Assembly: GCA_002839765.1 (NCBI GenBank)
Contig: PGYR01000025.1
Span: 1 to 39,726, forward strand
DNA: 39,726 bases
Source of the DNA: Ignavibacteriae bacterium HGW-Ignavibacteriae-4
Lineage (GTDB): Bacteria; Bacteroidota; Ignavibacteria; Kapaibacteriales; UBA2268
Direction: 5' to 3'
Within the stretch, counting starts at the first letter, position 1, and the number at the start of each line of letters is the position of its first letter. A program made the position numbers and the translations under genes. The notes beneath the pieces were generated by a model that saw nothing but the letters and a program-made list of their open reading frames with translations, ran no database searches and had not been told where the DNA came from. Below, in pieces: positions 1 to 7,953 of this stretch.

Positions 1-2
1 TT

Positions 3-1139
3 GAGTCTCAGATAGTGAAAAAAGGCGATGATTGTATCTTCACATTCGATGCAAACATATATGGCGAACATAATATGGAAGACCCAACTTATTGGACTGA
101 TATACAGTGGTTCAAAGACTCGGTGGCTCTCATAGATGGCGATAGAATCTCTGGAGTTCAATCTTCAATACTAACAATAAACAACATAAAAGAAACGGAC
201 TACTCTACCAAATACAGAGTCAGATTATCTGGTGATTGCGATACTATCTGGTCGAATGAGTTTGCAATTTATGATGAGCCTAAAGTACTTTGGTGGGGTG
301 CTAGTGTCGATAGAGAGGGTTGCATTGGTGATACAATAGTAAATTGGAATCTATGTTTGTCAACAGTCCCAGGTATAGAACTTGAGTATCAATGGTTAAT
401 TGATGGTGTTCCTTTCGAAGACAGAGAAGGAGTAGTATATGGTTCAAAGAACGATACAATTATATTTATACTAGATACAATTTTTGACTTTAACTTCGAT
501 TCGAAATTTCTATGCGAAGTATGGCCAAAAGGGTATTATCAGAATGTAGATACATTTTCAATTATTAATCTAAATTTTCTTAAGCCTCCGATAATTCTTT
601 CTGACTTAGAAGATACATATACATTAGAAGAAGATGGATTATTATTATTAGGTATACAATCAGGGGGTTCGGATACATATGTGTATTGGAGAAAAGATGA
701 TGAAGACTGGTTTTGGTATGAAGATACATTAAGATTAGGTCAGATTAGTCTTGAACAATCAGGAAAGTATCAGGCAATGGTTTATAATCAATGTGATACT
801 GTTTTCTCGAATATAGCTGAAGTAATTGTTACAAAGAAATCTATAATTTCTGGTATAGAAGATAACTCAACCAATCAAGAAATTAGTATTTATCCGAATC
901 CACTAACTTCGAATTCTACGTTGACTATTAGTCCTAGAACTTCGGGGAAGGTGTCGGTTATTCTCGCTGATTTATTGGGGAATAAACTTGCGACTGTTTA
1001 TGATGATATGATACAAGCGAATCGGCAAAAGTCGATAAATCTCAATATCGATAATATTGGATTATCGAGTGGGACTTATTATATTATAATTCAGATGGAC
1101 GATAAAGTTGAGACAAGACAAATTTCTGTTGTGAGATAA
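3..1139 (+). CDS. T9SS-secreted Ig-like surface protein, 5' end outside window
   Basis: The reading frame is open from base 3, and the first visible codons (ESQIVKKGDD) match an internal stretch of the next gene (EYQIVKKDDD), so the GTG at 15 is not the start and the N-terminus lies upstream of the window. The visible part has repeated Ig-like beta-sandwich segments with Trp/Cys patterns (QWFKD, QWLIDG, YWRKDDED). The last ~85 residues form a type IX secretion sorting domain: a YPNPL motif, a GNKLATVYDD turn, an LSSGTYYIII strand and a final short strand. Such proteins normally cross the outer membrane through the T9SS and are released or anchored at the surface. The ligand is unknown. It is a tandem paralog of the next gene, 28 bp away. 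The family-level call is secure; the function is not. Confidence 0.82.
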   Translation, partial: ESQIVKKGDDCIFTFDANIYGEHNMEDPTYWTDIQWFKDSVALIDGDRISGVQSSILTINNIKETDYSTKYRVRLSGDCDTIWSNEFAIYDEPKVLWWGASVDREGCIGDTIVNWNLCLSTVPGIELEYQWLIDGVPFEDREGVVYGSKNDTIIFILDTIFDFNFDSKFLCEVWPKGYYQNVDTFSIINLNFLKPPIILSDLEDTYTLEEDGLLLLGIQSGGSDTYVYWRKDDEDWFWYEDTLRLGQISLEQSGKYQAMVYNQCDTVFSNIAEVIVTKKSIISGIEDNSTNQEISIYPNPLTSNSTLTISPRTSGKVSVILADLLGNKLATVYDDMIQANRQKSINLNIDNIGLSSGTYYIIIQMDDKVETRQISVVR

Positions 1140-1167
1140 TTGTGTAATTAATATTCGGAGGTCTAAA

Positions 1168-2769
1168 ATGAAATCAATATTTACTACTCTTTTTTTAGTG
1201 CTATTTGCTCTACAACTAAGTGCAGAAGCAAAAGCACAAAGCTACACAGAGGCGATAATAATCGAGCAACCAAATGACGTAATAGAATGCGAGGGTAGTC
1301 TCGATCAACACCTATTCGTAGTGGCGGCACCGAGCCAAAAGCAATATAAAATCGCTTATCGTTGGTTGAAAGATGACAGACCAATCTCCAATTGGGTGGC
1401 AGATTTCGGGCAGCTAACATTCGATACTCTTCGATATAGAATGAGTGGGTTATACAATGCCGAGATATTCGCTTTTGACCCGAATTGGACATCTGTTTTT
1501 GGCAATCCGTTCAACTATGATTCTGCTCGTGTCTCCCCTGTTGTCAGTTCTGACAGAGTGAATTTGTATGTACTTCAACCGCCATCTTTTATGAAAGATA
1601 TTGAATATCAGATTGTAAAGAAAGACGATGATTGTATCTTCACTTTCGATGCAAACATCTATGGTGAGCATAATATGGAAGACCCAACTTATTGGACTGA
1701 CATACAGTGGTTCAAGGACTCGGTGGCACTCATAGATGGAGATAGAATCTCAGGCTCGCAGTCTTCAATTCTCACTATTAATAACATAGAAGAAACCGAC
1801 TATTCCACCAAATACAGAGTCCGCCTATCGGGCGATTGCGATACTATCTGGTCGAATGAGTTTGCGATTTATGATGAACCAAAGATAGTTATACGTAGTC
1901 ATGGTTCTATAATTAGTGATAGTTACTGCACAAATAGAAACGCTCCAGTGATTATTTACGTTGGAACTTACCCACCAAATTTACCAATTGAATACCAATG
2001 GTATATGAATGATAAACCAATTTATAATGAACTTGATAAATATGAGATATTATTAGAATCAACACATTTCAAAGATTTTGAAGGATTAATTATTCGTGTT
2101 GAGTGGAACTCAGATTTTGAGAATGAGAGATATCAAAAATATCGTGTAGAAATGTGGCCTAAAGGATATAAAAATAATAAAACATTTTTAGAACATCTGA
2201 GATTACGTTGGGTTGACCCCCTTGAGTTACTAACTGATCTTGAAGATGAATATTCAGTAGAAGAAGGACAAGAGATAACATTTGAAGTAGAAATCAAGAA
2301 TACTGTTCGAAGATATAGATGGATGAAAGATGATGTAGAGACTCCGGTTTCTGATTCAGTCTATAAATGGAAAGTTGCAAGATTGGAAGATTCTGGAATT
2401 TACTATTTGGAAGCGTTAAATGATTGTGGTTCGATATTTACTAAAAAAACTAAATTAATTGTAACGAAGAAGCCCATTATCACTGGCATAGAAGACAACT
2501 CAAGCCAAGAAATAAGCATTTATCCGAATCCATTAACAGCTAATTCAACATTGACTATCAATCCAAAATCAACTGGAAAAGTATCGGTAATACTCGCTGA
2601 TGTATTGGGGAATAAACTTGCGACTGTATATGATGATATGATTCAAGCGAATCAGCAACAGTCAATAAATCTCAACATCGATAATATTGGATTATCGAGT
2701 GGGACTTATTATATTATAATTCAGATGGGCGATAAAGTTGAGACAAGACAAATTTCTGTTGTGAGATAA
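1168..2769 (+). CDS. T9SS-secreted Ig-like surface protein (paralog of upstream gene)
   Basis: 533 aa. The ATG is preceded by a clear GGAGG ribosome site. Residues 1-24 are a Sec signal peptide with a hydrophobic core (TTLFLVLFALQLSA) and a probable cut near KAQ/SY. Three to four Ig-like segments follow, each with a W...C-type core (YRWLKDD, QWFKDS, YQWYMND, YRWMKDD). Residues ~445-533 are a T9SS type A sorting domain (YPNPL, GNKLATVYDD, LSSGTYYIII). DNA over about 1615-1880 and 2608-2771 is nearly identical to the upstream gene, while the middle (about 1885-2470) has diverged strongly, so the pair looks like a duplication with a variable central module. Probably a cell-surface adhesin or binding protein; this is inferred from architecture only. 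Confidence 0.87.
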   Translation: MKSIFTTLFLVLFALQLSAEAKAQSYTEAIIIEQPNDVIECEGSLDQHLFVVAAPSQKQYKIAYRWLKDDRPISNWVADFGQLTFDTLRYRMSGLYNAEIFAFDPNWTSVFGNPFNYDSARVSPVVSSDRVNLYVLQPPSFMKDIEYQIVKKDDDCIFTFDANIYGEHNMEDPTYWTDIQWFKDSVALIDGDRISGSQSSILTINNIEETDYSTKYRVRLSGDCDTIWSNEFAIYDEPKIVIRSHGSIISDSYCTNRNAPVIIYVGTYPPNLPIEYQWYMNDKPIYNELDKYEILLESTHFKDFEGLIIRVEWNSDFENERYQKYRVEMWPKGYKNNKTFLEHLRLRWVDPLELLTDLEDEYSVEEGQEITFEVEIKNTVRRYRWMKDDVETPVSDSVYKWKVARLEDSGIYYLEALNDCGSIFTKKTKLIVTKKPIITGIEDNSSQEISIYPNPLTANSTLTINPKSTGKVSVILADVLGNKLATVYDDMIQANQQQSINLNIDNIGLSSGTYYIIIQMGDKVETRQISVVR

Positions 2770-2802
2770 TTATTTAAACACCTCGTCCATGCTATCGGCG
2801 TG

Positions 2803-2845
2803 CCCCCCCCCTCTTTCGGAAAATTTTAATTTCCTTAAAGAGGGG
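2803..2845. other. GC-rich stem-loop with nine-C tract
   Basis: Nine consecutive C (2803-2811) lead into the arm CCCCTCTTT (2808-2816), which pairs with AAAGAGGGG (2837-2845). An inner GGAAA/TTTCC pair (2818-2822, 2830-2834) extends the stem. It lies 34 bp after the stop of the T9SS gene and 26 bp before the next ATG. It could end the upstream transcript, but no T tract follows, so a factor-independent terminator is uncertain. Confidence 0.45.
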
Positions 2846-2870
2846 AATAATCTTTTCAGTATATTGCATT

Positions 2871-3230
2871 ATGAAAAAGATAATAATGATATTAAGTTTA
2901 GCACTAGTCTTTGCGTGTAGCGATGATGGTGGTATGACAGATGAGAAATTCATACAGATATACCAAGAAGTACTAGTAGCACGAGAAAGCACTGTAGATA
3001 GAGAAGCGGGTACTTCTAAAGTGAACGAGGTATTCGAAAAGTATAATATTAGTGAACCTGAGTTTCGCCAGATGTACTTGAAAATGTCATCGGAGAAACC
3101 GAAAAGACTAGCTGAGATGCTGGATTCTATTCGTATTCAAACGGAAGTAGAGATTCACAATATAGATTCGACTAGAAAAGCATCAGAGATGGAAAAGAAG
3201 ACCGACTCCACCACCAAGTCCGATAAATGA
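2871..3230 (+). CDS. Small lipoprotein, DUF4296-like
   Basis: 119 aa. The N-terminus MKKIIMILSLALVFAC ends in a lipobox (LVFAC), giving lipidation at Cys16 and anchoring in a membrane. The rest is charged and helical (KFIQIYQEVLVARES, EVFEKYNISEPEFRQMYLKM). Its helix pattern and a short spacer ending in Ser/Thr/Lys-rich sequence resemble the Bacteroidota family DUF4296, whose role is unknown; that match is from memory and moderate. No Shine-Dalgarno-like motif is evident before the ATG. Its last 48 bp overlap the 3' end of the opposite-strand beta-barrel gene, so the two convergent messengers are complementary at their ends. Confidence 0.72.
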   Translation: MKKIIMILSLALVFACSDDGGMTDEKFIQIYQEVLVARESTVDREAGTSKVNEVFEKYNISEPEFRQMYLKMSSEKPKRLAEMLDSIRIQTEVEIHNIDSTRKASEMEKKTDSTTKSDK

Positions 3231-3752
3231 TTCTTTACCATCAGTACGCTCTAAGTAATTTGTGAACGAGTCATTCGAAGTCATTTGGTATTGCAAACCC
3301 AAATTCATATTGAATGAAACTGCCTCATTCAATATATAGTCATAACCAACACCAAGCCCCAAATTATGATAAACATCTTTATCATATAGCTTTATTTCTT
3401 TTTCGAAATCTGTGCCTTGATTAATGTAAGTCACACTATTTTTCTCAAAATACCATAAACTAGCAGCTGCGAACCCATATACTTTATGTTCTGAATCTCT
3501 ATAAATAGTCTTCTGAAATTCAATACCTGTGATAATAGTTAGATTTAGGTCATTGTCAGCGTTGCTTCCAGTGTAGTAAGGCATCACTGTGAATTGGAAA
3601 GCATTGTGTCGATCTAGCTCTATAACATAGCCAAGACCTGTACCAGAAATAGTAGAATAGCTGATACCAAGTTGATGATGCGGGTATTTACTAGCAAAAG
3701 CAGTGCTCATTGTTAGTAGGAATATTGTCAATATTATTAATTTAGAACGCAT
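3183..3752 (-). CDS. Outer-membrane beta-barrel protein, unknown function
   Basis: 189 aa with a signal peptide (LIILTIFLLTMSTAFA). After it comes a run of alternating amphipathic strands with Gly/Tyr turns (GLGYVIELDR, FQFTVMPYYTG, YHNLGLGVGYDYIL, NMNLGLQYQM), and the chain ends in GLGGGVGLLFHL, a typical aromatic/hydrophobic barrel end. This fits a small ~8-strand outer-membrane porin-like or OmpW/OmpA-barrel type protein. The start overlaps the 3' end of yraN by 11 bp, so it is the third gene of a purF-yraN-barrel transcript and probably translationally coupled. No ligand or function can be assigned. Confidence 0.75.
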   Translation of the reverse strand: MRSKLIILTIFLLTMSTAFASKYPHHQLGISYSTISGTGLGYVIELDRHNAFQFTVMPYYTGSNADNDLNLTIITGIEFQKTIYRDSEHKVYGFAAASLWYFEKNSVTYINQGTDFEKEIKLYDKDVYHNLGLGVGYDYILNEAVSFNMNLGLQYQMTSNDSFTNYLERTDGKESFIGLGGGVGLLFHL

Positions 3753-4095
3753 TTTCTAAATGTGTGATTTGTGGTTTTCCAGCAATTATATCAATTGCTA
3801 CTAAGTCCATACGACAATCTTTGTCAGTTATTTTATTTATGTTCAAATAACCTTCGGCTGTCTTTCTGAGCTTCATTTGCTTACCGTACGTAACGGCTTC
3901 AATTGCCGAACCAAAATTATTATTATTCCTACCTTTTACTTCGCAAAAGACAAGAATATTATCTTTCTCGGCAACAATGTCTATTTCCCCAAGCTTCCCA
4001 AAATGGAAGTTTCTCTTAATAATTTTATAGCCCTTTTTGACTAGATAATCTTCGGCTAAATCTTCAAAATTATGTCCAACTTGAGTATTATCCAT
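3742..4095 (-). CDS. yraN: YraN/UPF0102 family nuclease-fold protein
   Basis: 117 aa from the ATG at 4095. The open frame extends further upstream into purF, but family members begin just before the GxxxEDLAxxYL helix, and here the purF stop and this ATG overlap as TAATG, so this start is preferred. Conserved family residues are GEID (36-39) and the E-V-K triad in CEVKGR (E52, K54), the PD-(D/E)xK-type core of the Holliday-junction-resolvase-like fold. The family is widespread; its exact substrate in cells is unsettled. Translation probably depends on ribosomes finishing purF. Confidence 0.9.
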   Translation of the reverse strand: MDNTQVGHNFEDLAEDYLVKKGYKIIKRNFHFGKLGEIDIVAEKDNILVFCEVKGRNNNNFGSAIEAVTYGKQMKLRKTAEGYLNINKITDKDCRMDLVAIDIIAGKPQITHLENAF

Positions 4096-5993
4096 TAGTA
4101 AGCTCTTACGTTTTTCCCTTCGTAATAATTGATAAATGCACGGTTCACTACTCTCATACCACTTTCGGTAGGATAGTTCCCTGTGAAATACCAATCTCCT
4201 TTGTGATTAGGACAAGCAATATGCAAATGGTCAACAGTTTGGAAGATTACTTCGACTTCTGCATTTATATTCTCTTCGCGGATTAGCTGTGCCACTTTGT
4301 TCGATACTTCTTCATAAGTAAATAAGTCGTAAATACCTTTTACATAGTTGATTCCGTCATACTCAGGAAGAGCTACTGAGGCTTTACATTTCTTATAAAC
4401 TTCATCTAATACCTCTTCTTTTCCTTGCTCTTTTAGTAATTCAACAGCTGCCTTGAAAGCTATGAAATCGCCAAGTTTCGCCATATCTATACCATAGCAA
4501 TCTGGATAGCGAATCTGTGGAGCAGAAGAAACAACTATAATTTTCTTAGGTTTTAGGGTATCTAATATTCTGATTATACTTTTTTGTAGAGTTGTTCCAC
4601 GCACGATACTATCATCTAAGACAACAAGAGTGTCTGTCGGCTTTACTTTGCCATAAGTAACATCATATATATGCGAGACCAAATCGTCTCGCGAGCTGTC
4701 TTCAGTGATGAAAGTACGTAGCTTTGCATCTTTGATAGCTATTTTCTCTAATCGAACACGCTTTTCTAGTATTTTACTTAGATCTTCATCGGTTAGAGTA
4801 CCGTTTTTCTCTTTAATTTCGTCTATCTGTATTCGCTTTTGGTAATCTTCCATACCCTTGAGTAGTCCGTAGAATGCAACTTCGGCCGTATTAGGTATGA
4901 AAGAGAAAACAGTATTATCCAAATCTCCAGCAATGGAGTGGATCACTTGTTTAGTAACTTGTCTTCCCAACTCTAATCGCTCGTTGTATATATCTGCATC
5001 ATTACCACGGGAGAAATATATACGCTCAAACGAACATGATAATTTCTCACCCGGCTCGCGGATTTCCTCAAATGAGATTCGTCCATCTTTCTTGATGATA
5101 ATAGCATGACCTGGGTCAAGTTCTTTTACATCTTCTATATCTACCTTGAAAGCCGTTTGTATAACAGGTCTTTCAGAAGTAACTACTGCAATCTCGTCAT
5201 CTATATAATAGAAACAAGGACGAATACCATTTGGATCACGTAGTACGAACGAATCACCGTGTCCTATCATACCAGCTATAGTATAGCCACCATCCCACTT
5301 TTTAGCAGAGCGGCGTAGCATATTGACAACGTCGAGATTATCCATAATCAAAGGAGAAGCATCTTTTTTAGAAATACCTTTGCTTTTTAGGTCGAACCAT
5401 ACTTTGTTTACTTCTTCATCTAGAAAATGACCTGTTCTTTCTAGTATAGTAACAGTATCAGCCTTCTCTTTGGGGTGTTGACCGAGGTTGATGAGAGTCT
5501 CAAAAAGCTCATCAACATTCGTCATATTGAAATTACCTGCTATAATCAGATTTTTATGCATCCAATTATTAGCTCGTAAGAAAGGGTGACAATTTTCGAT
5601 TTTATTTTTGCCATAAGTGCCGTAGCGTAGATGCCCTAGATAGACATTCCCAACATAAGGAAGCTCTTCAGCTGCAAGTTCCAGATTGTTCTTATATTCT
5701 GGATTATTTCTCATTCTTTTATTTATCTTTCGAGAGATTTGCCCAAAGATATCTTGTATAGGTTGATTTTCTACGGAGCGACGACGGAATATATAAGGAC
5801 TGCCAGGCTCAGGATCAAACTTTATGCTAAGAAAACCAGCACCATCTTGTCCTCGGTTATGCTGTTTTTGCATTAATAAATACATTTTATTGATGCCATA
5901 AAATGGACTGCCATATTTTTCAATATAGTATGACATTGGCTTCAATAATCTAAGTAGAACTATACCACATTCGTGCTTTATCGGATCGCTCAT
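4095..5993 (-). CDS. purF: Amidophosphoribosyltransferase, long Bacteroidota-type PurF
   Basis: 632 aa. PurF makes 5-phosphoribosylamine from PRPP and glutamine, the first committed step of purine synthesis. The N-terminus MSDPIKHECG places the likely nucleophile at Cys9, after a short propeptide. The class II glutaminase part shows NRGQDGAG (46-53), HLRYGTYG (121-128) and GNFNMTN (153-159). The phosphoribosyltransferase part has the PRPP loop VVLDDSIVRGTT (457-468). At ~630 aa it is longer than the usual ~470-500 aa PurF and matches a long form seen in Bacteroidota. A second, standard PurF may exist elsewhere in the genome, in which case this may be a paralog. It leads a purF-yraN-barrel unit. 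purH lies 17 kb away on the other strand. Confidence 0.9.
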   Translation of the reverse strand: MSDPIKHECGIVLLRLLKPMSYYIEKYGSPFYGINKMYLLMQKQHNRGQDGAGFLSIKFDPEPGSPYIFRRRSVENQPIQDIFGQISRKINKRMRNNPEYKNNLELAAEELPYVGNVYLGHLRYGTYGKNKIENCHPFLRANNWMHKNLIIAGNFNMTNVDELFETLINLGQHPKEKADTVTILERTGHFLDEEVNKVWFDLKSKGISKKDASPLIMDNLDVVNMLRRSAKKWDGGYTIAGMIGHGDSFVLRDPNGIRPCFYYIDDEIAVVTSERPVIQTAFKVDIEDVKELDPGHAIIIKKDGRISFEEIREPGEKLSCSFERIYFSRGNDADIYNERLELGRQVTKQVIHSIAGDLDNTVFSFIPNTAEVAFYGLLKGMEDYQKRIQIDEIKEKNGTLTDEDLSKILEKRVRLEKIAIKDAKLRTFITEDSSRDDLVSHIYDVTYGKVKPTDTLVVLDDSIVRGTTLQKSIIRILDTLKPKKIIVVSSAPQIRYPDCYGIDMAKLGDFIAFKAAVELLKEQGKEEVLDEVYKKCKASVALPEYDGINYVKGIYDLFTYEEVSNKVAQLIREENINAEVEVIFQTVDHLHIACPNHKGDWYFTGNYPTESGMRVVNRAFINYYEGKNVRAY

Positions 5994-6122
5994 AAACTAA
6001 GGGGGATTTGATTATTTAACGAATTCAAAAATAAGAAATAATTTTATAAGGTTTTGTGTTTTTGTTTTTTAACATTAGACGACTGATTGATATTGAAAGT
6101 TTATGAAAACGATTATCAATAC

Positions 6123-6947
6123 TTATAGTAGATTAACAAGCATAGTCATAGAAGCTAAGATAAGTGCAAACCCAATTAGCTTTTCCAAATTTGTAGATTT
6201 GATATGTGTATTAACCTTATGCCCTAACAATGCACCTATGGCAAAACCAATTATCACAGGCATTGCTTTTGATATATATATATGCCCTTGCATATAGTGA
6301 CTTATAGATCCTGTTATACTAGTAACCAATATCATAAACAAAGCCGTTGCAGTAGCAATCTTAGCTGGAATTTTGAATACTTTTATCATAATAGGGGTTT
6401 TCATAAACCCACCCCCCATACCAAATAACCCTGCCAATGTCCCCGAAAGCAAGCCAAAGAAGAGCAACATGAAAAGGCTTGCTCTATATTGGACCGAATG
6501 ATATTTATTCTTTATTACAAAGCTTGGTTTTAGTTTATTTAGTTTATTGAATAGATCAAGATTACTATTTTTTGATCCAAGCTTGATAAAAAATGATAAT
6601 CCTAATATAAATATGAAGACAACAAATATCACCTTTAAACTATAGATAGAGACAAAAGAGATAAGCAAACTACCGAAGATTACACCTATCATAGTTGGAA
6701 TTTCTAATAGTGTTCCCATTTTAAAATCAACATTCTTATTTTTTCTATTAAGAAAAGTTGAAATAAATGCGGAGGGAATTAGTGATGCCATAGTAGTACC
6801 AACTGCAGTTCCGAAGTCAAAACCAAAGAATGTAATTAGTATCGGAACCATGAATATGCCTCCGCCAAAACCAACTAATGAGCCATATAGACTTATAAGT
6901 ATGCTAACTATAATTAGAAGCAAAGAGGTAAGTATTTCCAGGTACAT
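6123..6947 (-). CDS. TauE/SafE family membrane transporter
   Basis: 274 aa with about eight hydrophobic helices in two halves. Each half carries the family's Gly-rich signature: GSLVGFGGGIFMVPIL near the N-terminus and GTLAGLFGMGGGFMKTPIM in the second half. TauE/SafE proteins export organosulfonates or sulfite, or move other anions. The substrate here is unknown and the neighbours do not help. It is monocistronic: nothing co-directional lies close on either side. The 5' end is ATG, and a promoter candidate lies just upstream (6980-7012). Confidence 0.88.
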   Translation of the reverse strand: MYLEILTSLLLIIVSILISLYGSLVGFGGGIFMVPILITFFGFDFGTAVGTTMASLIPSAFISTFLNRKNKNVDFKMGTLLEIPTMIGVIFGSLLISFVSIYSLKVIFVVFIFILGLSFFIKLGSKNSNLDLFNKLNKLKPSFVIKNKYHSVQYRASLFMLLFFGLLSGTLAGLFGMGGGFMKTPIMIKVFKIPAKIATATALFMILVTSITGSISHYMQGHIYISKAMPVIIGFAIGALLGHKVNTHIKSTNLEKLIGFALILASMTMLVNLL

Positions 6948-6979
6948 AAAGGATGGCGCTAAGTATATTGATGATTAGA

Positions 6980-7012
6980 CAAAATTACTGATTTATATTG
7001 AAAACTAACAAT
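6980..7012 (-). promoter_or_regulatory. Candidate promoter for the TauE/SafE gene
   Basis: On the minus strand ATTG is followed after 21 bp by TAATTTTG, a full match to the Bacteroidota -7 box TAnnTTTG with a one-base-off -33 box. The gene starts 33 bp downstream of the -7 box. Pattern match only. Confidence 0.42.
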
Positions 7013-7039
7013 CAAGAGCGATTTGTCAATAGAATTACC

Positions 7040-7086
7040 TTGACTTTATTACACGATTTGGACAAAATTGTGTTGACTTTATTACA
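7040..7086. repeat. Direct repeat TTGACTTTATTACA, two copies 33 bp apart
   Basis: The same 14 bases occur at 7040-7053 and 7073-7086, in the 317-bp gap between the TauE gene and the next ORF. The 33-bp period is about three helical turns, which would suit two protein sites on one DNA face. The second copy runs on into ATTACAAACTAT, a 12-mer that is also found inside the operator at 10019-10046. Confidence 0.6.
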
Positions 7087-7146
7087 AACTATTCGTACTG
7101 AACACCATTATCTCATTTACTTATCAAAGTTATATCAATCTAAACT

Positions 7147-7173
7147 ATGCTCCCTCTAAAGGGAGCATTTTTT
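7147..7173 (+). terminator. Intrinsic terminator without an upstream gene
   Basis: Arms ATGCTCCC (7147-7154) and GGGAGCAT (7161-7168) with a six-base loop, followed by six T (7168-7173). The T run is only on the plus strand, yet no plus-strand gene lies upstream back to the divergent TauE gene. It may end a short untranslated RNA starting somewhere in 6950-7130. The rest of this 300-bp gap shows no ORF. Confidence 0.75.
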
Positions 7174-7194
7174 CTGCATTTAATGTATAATATA

Positions 7195-7225
7195 TTTGAC
7201 ATTATGTATATTATTATTAACTTTG
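7195..7225 (+). promoter_or_regulatory. Bacteroidota-type promoter for the XRE unit
   Basis: TTTG (7195-7198), 19 bp, then TAACTTTG (7218-7225) match the -33/-7 consensus TTTG-N19..21-TAnnTTTG exactly. The ATG of the first gene is 40 bp after the -7 box. Confidence 0.72.
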
Positions 7226-7264
7226 TATCAATTATATTATACATTACACAAAAAGATTATTACT

Positions 7265-7723
7265 ATGGAAAAATTATCATTAGCTGAAAAAAGACCTCTT
7301 TTCTCATTATTAACTACAATTATCACTTTCGTTACCTACTATTGGTACGTATCAGAGTTATACGCAGAAAAGATATTAGACTTACAGGGGCAAATAGAAT
7401 TTTGGAGTGCCGTTATACTAATACTAATTCCTGTATTTGTAGTTAGTAAGATTATTCTAATGATAATACTGACTATAATCAATACTATAATTACAGGTGA
7501 TAAGACGAGGTTTGATAAGTTAGATGAATTTGGGAAATTAATAGATATAAAGGCAACAAGAAACTTCTATCATGTCTTTATTGTTGGTTTTCTAGTTTTC
7601 CTTAGCTCTCTAGCATTTAGTTTTAATGTATTCATATCATTCAATATTATTCTATTTACTATACTCGTATCAGCTATTATAGCCGACTTATCAGAGTTCT
7701 ATTATATGCAAAGTGGAGTATAA
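7265..7723 (+). CDS. Four-helix membrane protein paired with XRE regulator
   Basis: 152 aa from the ATG at 7265. The open frame reaches back to a TTG at 7196, but that lies inside the promoter, so the internal Met is preferred. It has four predicted transmembrane helices (about 10-28, 41-63, 95-115 and 120-140) and a soluble loop containing [21 protein letters not shown]. Very similar small membrane proteins sit directly before an XRE-type repressor in many Bacteroidota; no function is established. It is the first gene of a three-gene unit, with the regulator starting 2 bp after its stop. A role as a membrane-linked partner of that regulator is an inference from context. Confidence 0.8.
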   Translation: MEKLSLAEKRPLFSLLTTIITFVTYYWYVSELYAEKILDLQGQIEFWSAVILILIPVFVVSKIILMIILTIINTIITGDKTRFDKLDEFGKLIDIKATRNFYHVFIVGFLVFLSSLAFSFNVFISFNIILFTILVSAIIADLSEFYYMQSGV

Positions 7724-7725
7724 AT

Positions 7726-7953
7726 ATGAGTAAGAATTACATTAGCTCGAATATAAGAGCACTCAGGTTCCACAATAGTGAGATGACACAACAGCAGTTA
7801 GCCGATGCAGTCGATGTTACACGCCAGACTATAGTTGCAATAGAAAAAGGAAAATACTCCCCCTCACTCGAACTTGCATTCAAAATTGCTAGAGTATTTG
7901 ATAAAAAACTTGAAGATGTTTTCTCTTATGAACCAACCGAGGAAAAGAAATGA
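7726..7953 (+). CDS. XRE/Cro-CI family transcriptional regulator
   Basis: 75 aa, essentially one HTH_3 domain. The helix-turn-helix spans [20 protein letters not shown] (about residues 20-39), followed by [19 protein letters not shown], the usual fourth and fifth helices. Compact regulators of this kind bind short palindromes and often repress their own operon. A GGAG ribosome site lies inside the end of the previous gene, and the stop overlaps the next start (ATGA), so all three genes are probably made together. The target is not known. Confidence 0.92.
   Translation: MSKNYISSNIRALRFHNSEMTQQQLADAVDVTRQTIVAIEKGKYSPSLELAFKIARVFDKKLEDVFSYEPTEEKK

Noticed and set aside
4096-4194. 33-codon upstream extension of yraN inside purF
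   Set aside because: No family similarity; the TAATG junction gives the expected start.
7040-7086. CRISPR-like repeat
   Set aside because: Only two 14-base copies, no further units, and no cas genes.
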